Part shown: in pieces, positions 22,965 to 35,500 of the stretch
Position numbering within the stretch: position 1 is the stretch's first letter
Layout: each line of letters opens with the position of its first letter
Source of the DNA: Hydrangea macrophylla
Lineage: Eukaryota > Streptophyta > Magnoliopsida > Cornales > Hydrangeaceae
DNA length: 64,000 nucleotides
Assembly: GCA_033977485.1 (NCBI GenBank)
Contig: CM066994.1
Location: forward strand, 49,625,155 to 49,689,154
Reading direction: 5' to 3'
Position numbers and translations under genes: made by a program
The notes under the pieces: model-generated
Told to the model about the DNA's origin: nothing
What the model saw: the letters and a program-made list of their open reading frames with translations, nothing else
Databases searched by the model: none

Positions 22965-25114
22965 TACAACACCCGTGTGTGTGTTTATCGTATTTCATTA
23001 CATTTGTCATGCATGATAATGTGATGTGATGTGCATTTGTGGCACATGTGTGATTGAGTTAACTCACGAGCCGATTTAGGCATCTGTGTAAGAGAACTCT
23101 CTAAGACAGTATCAAGTGGATGTTTTATTGTTGTGAAGTCTCTCCGAGATTAAGACGTTCATTGTTTAATGCCCTAAATGTTTATTTGAAAATAAATGTT
23201 TACCTATGTATTTCACTATCTGTATTATTATGTGGTTTTTAATATAATTCTGTCGTTAATTATAGTATCCTTGTGAGGACGAATTAACACGCTACATAAT
23301 TCGTATATTAATTAGTAATTTCGTTAAATCACATGGGACCACGTTTTAGCAACCAAACAGAACCTAGTGAAAAACTAGTAAAGTTGGATATTTACTACTA
23401 GTACTAGGGGTGCTAAATCGAAGGTTTAACACCTTGAGGGAAGTTGAATATAATTTTGAAAAGTAAAGGCTATAAATGCATAAGTGTGAGATATTTTATA
23501 GAGCAAAACCTAAATTGACTTCTAAAGGAGGAGAGAGGAGAGAGAAAAAGGAGATTTGCAACCTTAGAGCTTGTGACGCACTTATACGGTGATCTGTTTT
23601 TGAGCCAAAATATTTTATCAGATATTCGGACTCGTCGAGGTGAGGCTGTCGTTTTGATATCCATTAGGGCTCGTTTGGATAAGTTTTTCGAACACTCATT
23701 TTCTAGAATTTTCATAAAAAGATGATAATCGAACTTTTGATCCATAGGAATTGTATTAGACGGATTTCTATACGTTCCTTGTGCTCGAGTTTTCCTTGGA
23801 ACTGGATTTAGGAGCGTCAATCGGAGGTGAGTGATTCAACTATTTATTTTGAAATGATTCCTTGACGTGTATTCATGTTTTGTGTGAAAAGCATGTTTCA
23901 ATTCATAGCAATATGTTGTTTAGTTCATATTGGGCGATTATATTGATAAGTAGGCCCACTTATACGGTGAAATGTTTGACTTATGTTGAAAGCATGATAA
24001 AATGTATTTGAGAATGTTTAGTTGCTATTTAAGTCAAAGGAGTGTGTGTACCAAGTCATTGTTGTGTAGCTGTTATAGGTATAAGGTCACACGTTTGAAG
24101 AAAAGAAACGTGGATCACCTAGTCGCGTGGACTTACTGGCGAGGAGTCGCATACTAGGAGTGTGGACCATTCACGTGAGACTCCGGAGACTAGTACGATT
24201 TGTAGAGATGTGAATGCGAGCATGTGTATCATTCATGTGCATCGTTGATTTATTCACTAAGCGTTAGCTTAAACATATCGAAATATATGTGATTATTCAA
24301 ATAACTATTTAAGGTGTTAATTCTGGCGAGGATTGGGGAGATGATCACGAGATCCAGGGAATTCACTTAGAAGGTGACTCATCATGTTTCATCTCGTAGT
24401 TTTATAATAGAAGTGGATAATAGCCTTGTATATGTTTTGTTTTATTTCATTTCCAAATGTTGTAAGGAATAACTTCCGAGTAAATAGAACTACGTTTTGT
24501 ATTAACTTGGAAAACATGGAATAAGTTGGTTAAGTTATTATGAATCTGAACCTGGAGTTCGAGTCTTGAATGTTTTACTAATCGACTTAATGTTTTATTT
24601 ATTTTTTTTTATAAAGATAGTTAATAATCGCAAGGGTCGCTTGACCTTAGGCAATATCCTAGTGCAAATGGAATGTTGTCAGGGGTCATTGGACCTATCG
24701 AAGGGGATAACTCGACCGGTCGAAGGGGGTATCTTGACCGGTCGAAGTGCCCTGTGCTGTGAAGGATTATTGTCGGGGGTTATTCGACCGGTCGAACGGG
24801 GCATCTCGACTGGTCGAAATACTCCCTACATGTTTTCTTTTTTTACCATGTCCGAAAATTATTTAAAATTTTTGATTGGTTCTTAAGACACCTTTGGGAC
24901 CACTTTAAATATAAATTTATTTGTTTCAAAATATAATTACATTTTCAAATTTATACGGATTTTAATAACTTCGGGTGTATTGTTTCAAATGAGCGATTAC
25001 TCACTGTTATCTTTAAAGTGTTTTTTCCACTGCTACAACTTTTAAACGAGTAGAAAGAGCGTCGGTGGTGTGCCACGTGACCTAGATTCATATACGTGGA
25101 TTTGGGGTGTGACA
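22965..25114 (+). mobile_element. Solo Ty3/gypsy LTR (2.15 kb)
   Basis: Starts near TACAACACCCG (a decayed TGT(A/C)ACACCCG) and ends GGGGTGTGACA. Flanks CCTAT (22960-22964) and CCTGT (25115-25119) match at 4 of 5. It has the same order of sub-sequences as the 4347-6454 LTR. There are no internal genes, so it arose by LTR-LTR recombination. Confidence 0.75.
24690..24818. repeat. TCGACCGGTCGA palindrome array in solo Ty3 LTR
   Basis: Clear copies at about 24712, 24734, 24784 and 24807, plus a decayed one near 24690. It sits about 300-420 bp before the LTR end, the same place as the AGTCGACT array of the related LTR. Confidence 0.85.
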
Positions 25115-26496
25115 CCTGTATCAAGAACCCTAATTCTCCAATATCTCTTACCCAAATCTTTGTTTTATGTTGTTGAATATTTGTGTCCCCAAATTAAAGA
25201 AAAAATTTATGACACTCATAAGTTTAATTTTTCTTACAATTTAATTAGAACTATTAAGAGACTGATTACAAATCAAAATTATATATATAGATATATATGG
25301 TCAGGCTGTAGATATACATATATATATATATATATCTGTGTGTGTGTGAAAAAAAAGAGTATACTGGAAGGAAATACATATATTGGTGACACGTTATCAT
25401 CTTAAATATTACTGATGGCAATAGATAATGTACTATCTTAGAAACAAAGTAATGGAATACTATCTAATGGAGACTCCAAAATCAAGAACAAAACAACTTC
25501 TGTCTTTAGTTTTTTTGGTCGTGAAGTTTTGAAGATGCATAGCTCTCCTAAAACCACTTCTCGTTTTGTGCATCCATAGATTTAAAGTTGATGAATACAA
25601 CATTACCATTCTTGGGGAAAAAAACAGTCTTTTAGATATTGCCGGCAATAGCTTGAGAAATTAAAAAATGATGGAAGATGGTAGGTGTAAAGAGATGGAA
25701 GTTAGAGTTTTTTTTAATGGAGATAGTGGGTGTAGAGAGATGAATCTTAGGGTTATTTTAGAGACAACGGTGTGTTTAAAGAGTAAATTGTTCTAAATTA
25801 AATTAAAATGGTGGGTGTAGAGAGTTAGTGGGTGTAGTGAGTAAAATAGGTGGGTATCAATAGATTTTCCCAAGTGTAAAACCAATAATTTGGATGAAAA
25901 AAGTCAAAATTGCACTTTAGTCCGAACCACAAGAAATATTAGTGCCAAAATTTAAAGCACAAAGGGTAAGTGTTAATCGGCCAAACCACAAGGAGTGTAA
26001 CTGTATTTAACCCTACTTATAATTAAGCAAAAAAAGCTTTAATTCAATGAACAAAGAAACAGTGTGAACACGTGCCTTGCAAGTGAGTCACCCCTTGTGA
26101 TATATAAAAATGCTAAATAACCATCCAATTGAAGCAAAATCAAATTTCATGTAAAACAACAGAATCACGAAACCCCATAGTTAGAGTTTGGTGGCTACAT
26201 TCCCTAGAACTGGAGCAGAATCCAGATGTAGGTAAACAAACTCACCGTTGCTTTCGAATTTTCTCATCTTCAATTAAGCAACAATTCAAGCAAAGCAGAC
26301 ATTTTTCAAGAACCAGCTTAGATTTATGACTATTTTTATGCCTAGTTCTGCCAAAAACCTTGGCTTATTTTGGTTGTTGCTCATAACATGTGGTCCAGAC
26401 GTTAAACAAGTTCACAAGTACAATTATTCATAATTGAGGAAAAAAGGAAAAATAAAAGAAAGCGCGGATCGAACTTTTAATCTAAAGTTAACCATA

Positions 26497-26529
26497 TCAA
26501 GCTCTTAGCTCATCCATTCCAACACTTGC
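26497..26529 (-). CDS. GLTP1: GLTP exon 6 (33 bp terminal exon)
   Basis: Encodes [10 protein letters not shown] and TGA after acceptor TTGTGCAG, matching the ASVGxDxxKA-type C-terminus of plant GLTPs. Intron 5 is 107 bp. Confidence 0.92.
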   Translation of the reverse strand, partial: ASVGMDELRA

Positions 26530-29500
26530 CTGCACAAGATCAAATATAAATTTAAGACGATGATCGAAAAGAAAATTCCTCTAGAATTCAGAATTCAATC
26601 AAAACTCAAGATTATGGACTATACGAGATATCTTACCAAGAACTTATGGTTCTCCTTAAGAAACGGAGAGAAAGTTGTGCAGAATTTTTCAATATCAGCA
26701 TTAATATTACCTGTGCCACCAATAACCTCCATAAACTTCTTCCTGTCAGGGACAAGATTCATAGCAACCTGTAAATTAAACCAGTATAATTGGATGGTGT
26801 TAAACTGGAGAGAAAACAACCGCTGATTCAGGAATTTACAACGGTGGACTAGTTATGAGATATCTGGTCTATAACTGTAGCTTTTGCTCCATAAAATTTA
26901 GTTTTGAAACCATTTACATTAACTAAAAGCAGGGGTACACTAACTACCAAGTTAGAAATTGACAATAGACGATGTTAGTCAAGCCTGCTAGAAAGGTTAT
27001 AGTCTTATAGAGTGTGTACGTATTGCTAAATAAATTGAGTTTTGAAAGCATTTGCATTAACGGAAAAAGGGGGTATACAAACTAGCAAGTTAGCAATTGA
27101 CAATGTTAATCGAGTATGTCAGTCAAGGGTGCTAGAAGGACTAGACTGTTTTCGTATCTGAGTTTTCGTATTATATAGACAAAGTGGCTGCCCTCGTACT
27201 TAAACCCGAACCCATGCTCTCACACTTTGGTAGCCCCAGGTGGCTTTTTATTTATTTATTTTTATTTATTTTATTATTTTATTTTACCGCTAAACCAAGC
27301 AATGGTAATAACTACATTTGCTGGGAGTGGAATCCAGAAAGGGCAAACAAAATGGAAAAAAGGTAATATCAGTTAACACTTACCAACTATTGGGAGTAAA
27401 TAGCAGTTCTAAAAATACTTGTCACTTCCAAATTACTGCACTATATCTGTTGTGTCAGACACCAGTACACCACCACTAATTCAATCTGATAACTACATAT
27501 AGTTTAGACAAATAAATCGTATCTGAGACAAAGTCATGTAGTTATCACACTGTCACTCACTACGTTCAAGAGTTTATATCCTCAGAGAAACCAATCTTAA
27601 GTAGAGTGTCGTCACGATGACCACAGTTTAGAACATATCATAGACCGAAAATAAAGGTTGCCAGAAAAATGCTAGACTATCAATGCATTTCCATAAAACA
27701 CCAAATCCTGTTACAATGTCACTTTGCTGATTTTTGGGGAAAAAGTATCTTAGGGTATGATAAAATATCATGACCCTTTTGTATTGATGTAAATTTTTAT
27801 CCAAAAATAATTACATATTTGCCCTTGGGCCTATAACACAAAATAAAGAAAAGAAAAATGAAACTCGGAAAAAACTGTGTGTCCCGTCGATCGGTCTGTT
27901 GACCGGACAAGCAACCGGCACAGAACCAAGCATTCTGCTTGTAGCACATTTAACTAGCCGGTTGACCGGCATGTGCTACTGGCTGTACACAACATTTTCA
28001 ACACTCCCCCTCAAGCTGGTGGAAAGATATGTCTCATGTCCATCTTGCCAAGAATGAAATGGTATGGTTTACTTGCAACCCCTTTAGTGAGAATATCTTC
28101 TAATTGCTCATCGGACTTCACAAATGGCGTACAGATGACTCCACTATTCAACTTCTCCTTGATGAAATGTCTATCGATCTCAACGTGTTTGGACCTATCA
28201 TGTTACACTGGGTTGTGTCAATGTTCATGGCTGACTTCTTATCACAATATAAATTCATAGAGTCTGTGAGTTTAAGGCTAAGTTCGGTCAAAAGATTTTT
28301 ATCCATAGCAAACACCCTGAGCCATAGCCCGAAACTTTGCCTCTGCTGTCGATCATGCCACCACATTTTACTTCTTGTTATGCCAAGTGACCAAGTTTGC
28401 TCCTACAAAGGTGCAATATTCTGAAGTAGACCTCCAATCAGTCATTGACCAAGCCCAGCCAATATCGGTATAAGATTCAACTTGAAGATGATCATGTTTC
28501 CCAAAGAACAAGCCCTTTACTGTTGCCGACTTCAAGTACCTCAGTATCCGAAAAACTACATCATAATATGACTCTTGGGGTACATGCATGAACTGACTTA
28601 CCACATTGATGGCAAATGCAATATCAGGTCGTGTGTGAGACAAATAGATGAGATTTCCACCTAATCTCTAATATCTCCCCCTGTCAACCATTGCTCCTTC
28701 AACATCATCTCCTAATTTTGATTTGGGTCCATTGGAGTGTCACATGACTTACTTCTTAGGATGCTTGTTATCTGTAGGAGGTCAAGCACATACTTCTTCT
28801 AAGTTATAAAGATCCCATGTTTAGACCTTGCTACCTCAATTTCCAAAAAGTATTTTAGATACCCAAATCTTTGTTTTCGAATTCCTTGGCAAGGTACTTT
28901 TTCAACAACACTATTTCTTCCACATCATCTCCAGTAAGAACGTTGTCATCGACATACACAACAAGGGATGTAACCTTACCTTGAGTGGAGTGCTTATGAT
29001 CCCCTTGACTTTGCTTGAAGTCATATCTGAGCATAGCTTGAGTGAATCTATCGAATCAAGCTCTTGGGGACTGTTTGAGGCCATATAAGGATTTTCTAAG
29101 TCTGCACACTTTTCCAGTAGTCTTGGAATCTTCAAATCTAGGGGGAATGTCCATATGCACTTCCTCCTCCAAATCTCCATGCAAAAATGGATTTTCAACA
29201 TCAAATTAAAGATGTGGCCACTAGTAGTTCACTGCAAGAGAAAGAAGAATCCTTATTGAATTCATTTTTGCCACCGAGGCAAAAGTCTCCTAGTAGTCCA
29301 CTCCATTAGTTTGTGTAAAACCTTTTGCCACAAGCTTTGCTTTATATCTCTCAATAGCACCCAACCGTCCTCTTTCCATTAGGCAACTCAACTAATTCCT
29401 AGGTACCATTTTTGTGAAGAGCTTTCATCTCTTCAACAAGTGGCACCTTTCCATTTTGGATCAGTAAGCACATCATGTACATAAATGGGTATAGTAAATG

Positions 29501-32500
29501 TAGATAGATTTGACACGAAGGCTTTCTATGACGGAGATAAACGAGAGTACGAAACAAAATTAGATACGGGGTGTTGAGTACAAGACCTAACACCCTTACG
29601 AAAGGCAATGACGACATTTAAATCATCCAGTTCATCTAGAGAAGTAGTATTACCTGAACTGTTATCAAAAGTAAGCAATTGGGGTGATAGATCCAGAGTC
29701 CTGGTCTTATCTTCTTCCCTCTTGGTATGATGCGAATATGTTCTCCCAAACAGTTCTGGTGAATGATCTCTTCTTTGAGTTGGATCATCTCCTCCTTGAG
29801 GTTGATTCAATGTTTGTTCTTCTGGGGCCTCCATCAATTGTGTTGGACTGTCGTATTTCTTTTTTCTTTTTTCCAACATAATGATAGGCTCACTCGACAT
29901 CTCTTTCTCACTAATCTTCTCCCCCTATATGGTTGGGAAGACTGGGCAGACTAAAAGTACGATTGAGTTTCCAAGAATGTGAGATCCATAGCAACAACCA
30001 TTTTCTAGTAGGAGAACACTGATACCCTTTTTAAGTGGGATATTCTCTGACAAACACACACTTTAACGCACGTGGATCAAGTTTGCCACTAGAAGGAAAA
30101 TGGTTATGAATAAAGCAAACACAACCAAAGACTTTGGGAGGAATGGAAAAAAGTGTAGGTGAACCAGAAAGAACTTCAATTGGAGTCTTTTTGTTGAGGA
30201 TTCGAGCGGGAAGCTTGCTAATAAGATAAGCAGCAGTCAGGACTGCATCTCCCCAATAGGATTTAGGGACTTTCATACAAACAACACAGATCGAGCAACT
30301 TCAAGAAGGTGGCAATTCTTGCGTTCAGCCACCCCATTTTGTTGAGCGATGTTGGTGCAGGAGGCTTGATGCATAATCCCATGACTTGAAAAATAATTAT
30401 CTAAACCCGCATCTATGTAATCCCCTCCTTTATCAGAGCGAATAATTTTTACAACTGCTCCAAGTTGGGCACAAATCATTTTATGAATGTTTTGAAAGAT
30501 GCCATACACCTCACTTTTTTTCATCAAATTGACCCATATAGTGCGAGAGAAATCATCAATGAATGGAACAAACCAACCTTTTAAGAGCAGCAATGCTAGA
30601 GGGACCCCAAACGTCAGTATGAATAAGAGAAAGGGGAACAATGATTTTATTATTACTAAGGAAAAATGAAGCACGGTGGTGCTTTCCAAGTTCACATGAT
30701 TCACATTGAAAATTCAAATTATCCTTCCTACCAAAACTAGAGGAAAACATCAATTGAAGTAACTGAAAAAAAGGATATCCCAGTCGTTGATGTAGAAGCC
30801 AAAGGTTATCTGAGGAAGAGTATGCCATAGTTGAATAATGAGCTAATTGTTGTAATCCATCTCTGTCCAAGTATGAGTTTAGAAGATAAAGATCAGTCTC
30901 TGATCTACCAGTGCCAATCTCCTTCTTCGTGATAAGGTCCTAGAAAACACAATGAGGAGGAAAAAAAGTAATATTCTAGTGTAAGTCATGGGTTATACAA
31001 CCAATTGATAATAGATTTGATGTAAAAGTAGGAACATGCAAGACTGAGGATTAGGGGAGGGAAGGTGTGGCATAAACTAAGCCTTTGCCCAAAATGGAAG
31101 AAAAGGTTCCATCAGCAATCCTAACTTTATCCTGACCACAATAGGGTTTGTAGTTAGAAAAATGAGACAAAATACCTATCATATGGTCAGATGCCCCTGA
31201 ATCGATGATCCATAAATGTTGAGTATGAGAGTTTAACGCACTTATTGAGGTAGCTAAGTTACCTTAAATAAGCAAAGGATGATGAAAAAGTAGTAGGAAT
31301 ATCCAGTTTAGTCGTTAACAATTTGAGAGTATTCAGTTCAGTGCTGGAAAGGGTGCCAGAGTCTCTTGAGGCAGTCAGAGGCTCAACATGAGATAGTGAG
31401 TCAACAACTTTAGTGTGGTGAGCACGAGAATGTCCACCTCGACTACCAAAACCTCTAGAGCAACCACCTCATCATCGGGTAGAGCGTCCACCTAGGTACC
31501 CATGACGCTTCCAATAAGTTTTCCACGTATGTCTACGTTTCTGGCAATAGTCACAAAATAATCTATCTTTTTCATCTTGAGCAACTCCTCCAGTGCCACT
31601 TATGTTATGTTGTACACCTTTCATGTCTCTTTGAGGAGCAAAACCCATATCAGATCGTTCAAAAATTGTACGTTGAAGCATAGTAGAACGTCTACTCTCC
31701 TCATTTTGAACAATGGCAAAGGCATCAAGCAAGGATGGAAGTGGTTTCATAGCAAGCATATGACATCAGACTTGGTCATGTTCCCTATTTATTTCAGTAA
31801 GAAATTTGAAGATGCTTTCTTCTTCCATAAATTTCTGAAATTCGGTGGCATCAGTAGTACACTAGACAATAACTTTGATAATGATCCAGACTCTGTCACT
31901 GATTGCTTAAGGCAGAAAAATACTGTAAAATGCTAATTTTCTTGTTCTTGTTTCTTGATAGACCTCTTTAACTCATCAACTTGGGCCATGTTCCCTTTCA
32001 TCAAGTAGGTCTCTGCAACCATATCCCAGATATCTTTGGCCGAAGCCAATGATTGGTCCCCTTCACCAATCTCAGGTACCATTGAATATACCAACCAATT
32101 CATAAGGAGAGAGTTTTCAATCTCCCATTTTTCGTAGCCCGAATCATCAAGGCTATGTGCTTTAATCTTTCCATTCACATATCCTCTACTCCTAAGAGAA
32201 AGAATGGCCAAGTTTGACCATGCTAGGTAATTTTGGCCATTAAGTAGGGAAGTTGTGATTTTTACTTGAGACAACAATCTATCCCCCTATCATAGGATGA
32301 GTGTCCGAACTTTTGTCCGTCATGATAAACAAGCAACAAAGAAATACCCACAACGATCACAAAAAAAAGGAATGTAGAGAAGGGTAGTGGAAGATTGAAG
32401 TACTTACGAAATCATCAAATGGTCCATACAAGGACCAAAATAAAATGCGGTAATACAGTGGTTGTGATCAGAACGTGGTAGAACAATAGTATAGAGGGTG

Positions 32501-35500
32501 TGATGTAACAGAATGGTAGAGATGGTTTGAGAAGGAAGCAGCTAGAAGGGAATCAGTCAAAACCCCAGATAGGTGGCTTTGATACCATGTTGATTTTTGG
32601 GAAAAAATGTCTTAGGGTCCGTTTGATAAAACTGAAAATTAAGTACGTACTGAAAATTAAGTGGTGAATTTTAAGTACTGAAAATTTTAAGTGATTGAAT
32701 TTTTAATACTGAAAACAGTTTATAAAGTATTGAAATAGATTGAATTCAGTGACTATTTTCAGTAAAAAATTTTCACTTAAAGTTTTCAATGATTTTTTGG
32801 CTTCTTTTTCAATTAAGTGGTTCGTTATCAAACGCACTGGAAAAAATTAAGTGCTGAAAGTTTTTATTTTCACCATTTAATTGAGTTATCAAACCCACCC
32901 TTAGTGTATGATAGAACATTATAACCCTTTTATATTGATGTAAAGATTTGTCCAAAATAATTACACATGTGCCCTTGGGCCCATAGCACAAAATACAGAA
33001 AGTAAAAATGAAATTTGGAAAAATTGTGTATCCGGTCGACTAGACCATTGACAGAACAAGCAAACAGCACACAACCAAGCATTCTGCCGGTAGCACATTT
33101 AAATAGCTAGTCGGCCGACATGTGCTACCGGCTGTACTCATGAGTCATGACATTTTCAACACACTTGACTTGTAGGTAATATCCAACAATAAATGGATGC
33201 ATCCAAGTATTCAAGAAGGGGCTAAATTATGATAATCAGGAAAAAAAAAAATTCTATTTTATTTATCATATTCTCTATATCTTCCATAATATTTTAAGGA
33301 ATGCAAACAAAGTTCTCATTTCAAGCCTCCAAAACCTTGATACAATGGTTTTAGTCCTTGTAATAAAACATGTTTTTTTTTTTTTTTTCACTAAAAACAT
33401 GTTTTTTTTTTTTTTTTCAATTTATTTAGACAACAAAATTGATTGACAAGCCATGAGATTAATGAAAATGAAAACCACACCTAAAATATTGAACACAAGA
33501 TAACAGAATGTTATGCTATGATTCTAAGCCTTAGTTTGGCCCCCACGTGGTTTTTTTAAAGTAGCTTATAAAATTTATTATTAAGTTGTTTGATAATTTT
33601 GTACAAGTGACACATTACTCTTCAAAAAAATATCATGAAACCAAAAAGCATTTAAAAGCTCTAGACTGGACCTTTTAAAAGCTCTCCCCAAAAAAGTCGG
33701 CCCTAAGTTCAATTTTTGCAAAGCTTATAAACTAGTTACTAAATGAATTAACATGAAGTAGTGGTTTCAAAAAGAAGAAACACCAAAATAGGGGCCAAAC
33801 TAAGCCTAAATAGGGGTAAAACAACGAGGATTCTAAACAAGTATCCACAACATACCATAAGATAATCAAATACTACTATGGTACAAGTGCTTACAGTAAA
33901 GCTTAAACTAGCCAGCCATCCATGCCATTTCTTCAATGTTTTTTTATAGGAATCAGAACAAGCTTGTGACATGGTCCAGCGTGGATGCTCCAGTAAGTTG
34001 CAGAACAACTCTAGTATGAAATCCATTGCCCTGATGATATCATACACAAAACATTTGAGAACTAATTGAGGGTCTGATTTTGACGCAAACCCCCCTGATG
34101 AGTATAAATGAACGAGCCTAGTATGTCAGTATTATGTGCATATGCAGACCAAACCATCTAGAGAATTGGCAGTCATGTAAAACAGCAACAAAAGCCAAAC
34201 CTACTAAGTAATTCCTCACCTTGTCAACCAAAGAAGAGCACCAATGCAACCAGACGAATCTGCTTTTACCATACTATGTAAATGACTGAACTCAGCTGGG
34301 TTCGACAAGTACTTGTTTTCCAGCCTCTGTGCATAAATAGATATAACATCAATTCTTGTTAATGAAAAACATAGATTTGCGGATTAAAAGTCAATTAAGA
34401 GATCTACTGAAAGTGAAAACAAAGATGTGAGATTTCATTTCTGCAAAATTCATAGCAAAGTCTACTTTTTTTTTTGTTTCAAGTAACCTTGTAGATTTAA
34501 CTAAGGAATCACCCTCCATCCCAATGACCTTCCCCGCCCGAGCGGAGGAAAAGAAAAAGAAAAGAAAGAAGCATCCTAGCGGACAACACATAAAATAATT
34601 GGAATCTCCTCTTAGTTTTCACTTGTTAAATAAATTCCTACGTAGTACAGACACTTCAATTTGGGTGGAGTGTTCGTGTCGGCTACTGACACATTGGACA
34701 TGCGATATGTGTATTTCAAAATTTATGTGTGCATGTAGGTTATATAGATTTTGAAAAATGGATGGAATTGTTTTTATCATATCAAAATACCTTTACTCTA
34801 GGGGCAACTGAAAATAACTACTCCGTATAAGAGAAAGACACCGCAGACGAAAATGTCTTACCGTTATATTACCACCAATGTCAGACTTTACAAGTGCCAT
34901 AACAGATCCAAACTTGTCTAGCATCATATATAAAACAAAAAAAAAATGATTTATTACAAAATCCTTGATAAGAGTATAAAAGCAAAAAAAAAAAATGGAT
35001 AGGAAAACAATATTGACATACATGACCAACAATAAAAGCGCTACTGTATAATCCATTCGAATTGGGAAAAAATGTTAAGAAAGCTGCCATTAGAAACTTC
35101 AGAAAAATCAATTCATGTAGAACAAATATGAAAGTACCAGTCTCTCAAATGTGATAAAAATATTATAAGCATATGCCAGGCTCAAGATAAGTGAAGCATA
35201 TACATATCCAGCCAAACTTTGTTGTAGTGAATTATTGATCAGGACACACAATCTCCTTATAGATCTCCTTTTAACATTATACCCCTGTTGAACTCAAGCT
35301 CAAAAGCCACATTATGTATCCAAAAAGAAGGAAATAAATTCAAGAGACATTGAGGTGGCAGAGTGAAGATTTTCTCATACCAAATTGGAGGGGCTGAGAG
35401 ACCAATTGCAATAACTACCCGATTCTTCTTCTACTATGTTATCCAAGTGTTTTTATTCAGCAACTTCTTGAATTAGGTCTTCTGTATTTCCTTAATCTTT

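Larger units (their letters stand above)
22821..25871. mobile_element. Inner Mutator-type MITE nested in the 22482-26013 MITE
   Basis: The left end GGGTAATTCTATTCACACCC pairs with GGGAAAATCTATTGATACCC read from the right. Flanks AAGCGTAAA (22812-22820) and AAGTGTAAA (25872-25880) match at 8 of 9. Without the solo LTR it is about 0.9 kb. A (TA)n run lies at about 25261-25335. No coding recognised. Confidence 0.82.
22482..26013. mobile_element. Outer Mutator-type MITE, carrying nested insertions
   Basis: Inverted ends of about 110 bp: GGGTTAAATACACTTACATC on the left, GGGTTAAATACAGTTACACT from the right, both including CTTGTGGTTT words. Flanks TACTTGTAA (22473-22481) and TACTTATAA (26014-26022) match at 8 of 9. 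With the inner insertion removed it is about 470 bp. No transposase. Confidence 0.88.
27725..33161 (-). mobile_element. Copia LTR retrotransposon in GLTP intron 4, perfect TSD
   Basis: LTRs 32588-33161 (5', enlarged by a MITE) and 27725-28003 (3') begin TGTTGAAAATG and end TCAACA/TCAGCA on the minus strand. CACTT is duplicated at 27720-27724 and 33162-33166. The primer site TGGTATCAAAGCC (32575-32587) touches the 5' LTR. The polypurine tract TTGAGGGGGAG adjoins the 3' LTR at about 28004-28015. gag, integrase, RT and RNase H follow in Copia order but are broken. Confidence 0.95.

Noticed and set aside
26245..26360. Alternative GLTP last exon after AAG at about 26363
   Set aside because: Its translation does not resemble the GLTP C-terminus; the exon at 26497-26529 encodes [10 protein letters not shown] as expected.
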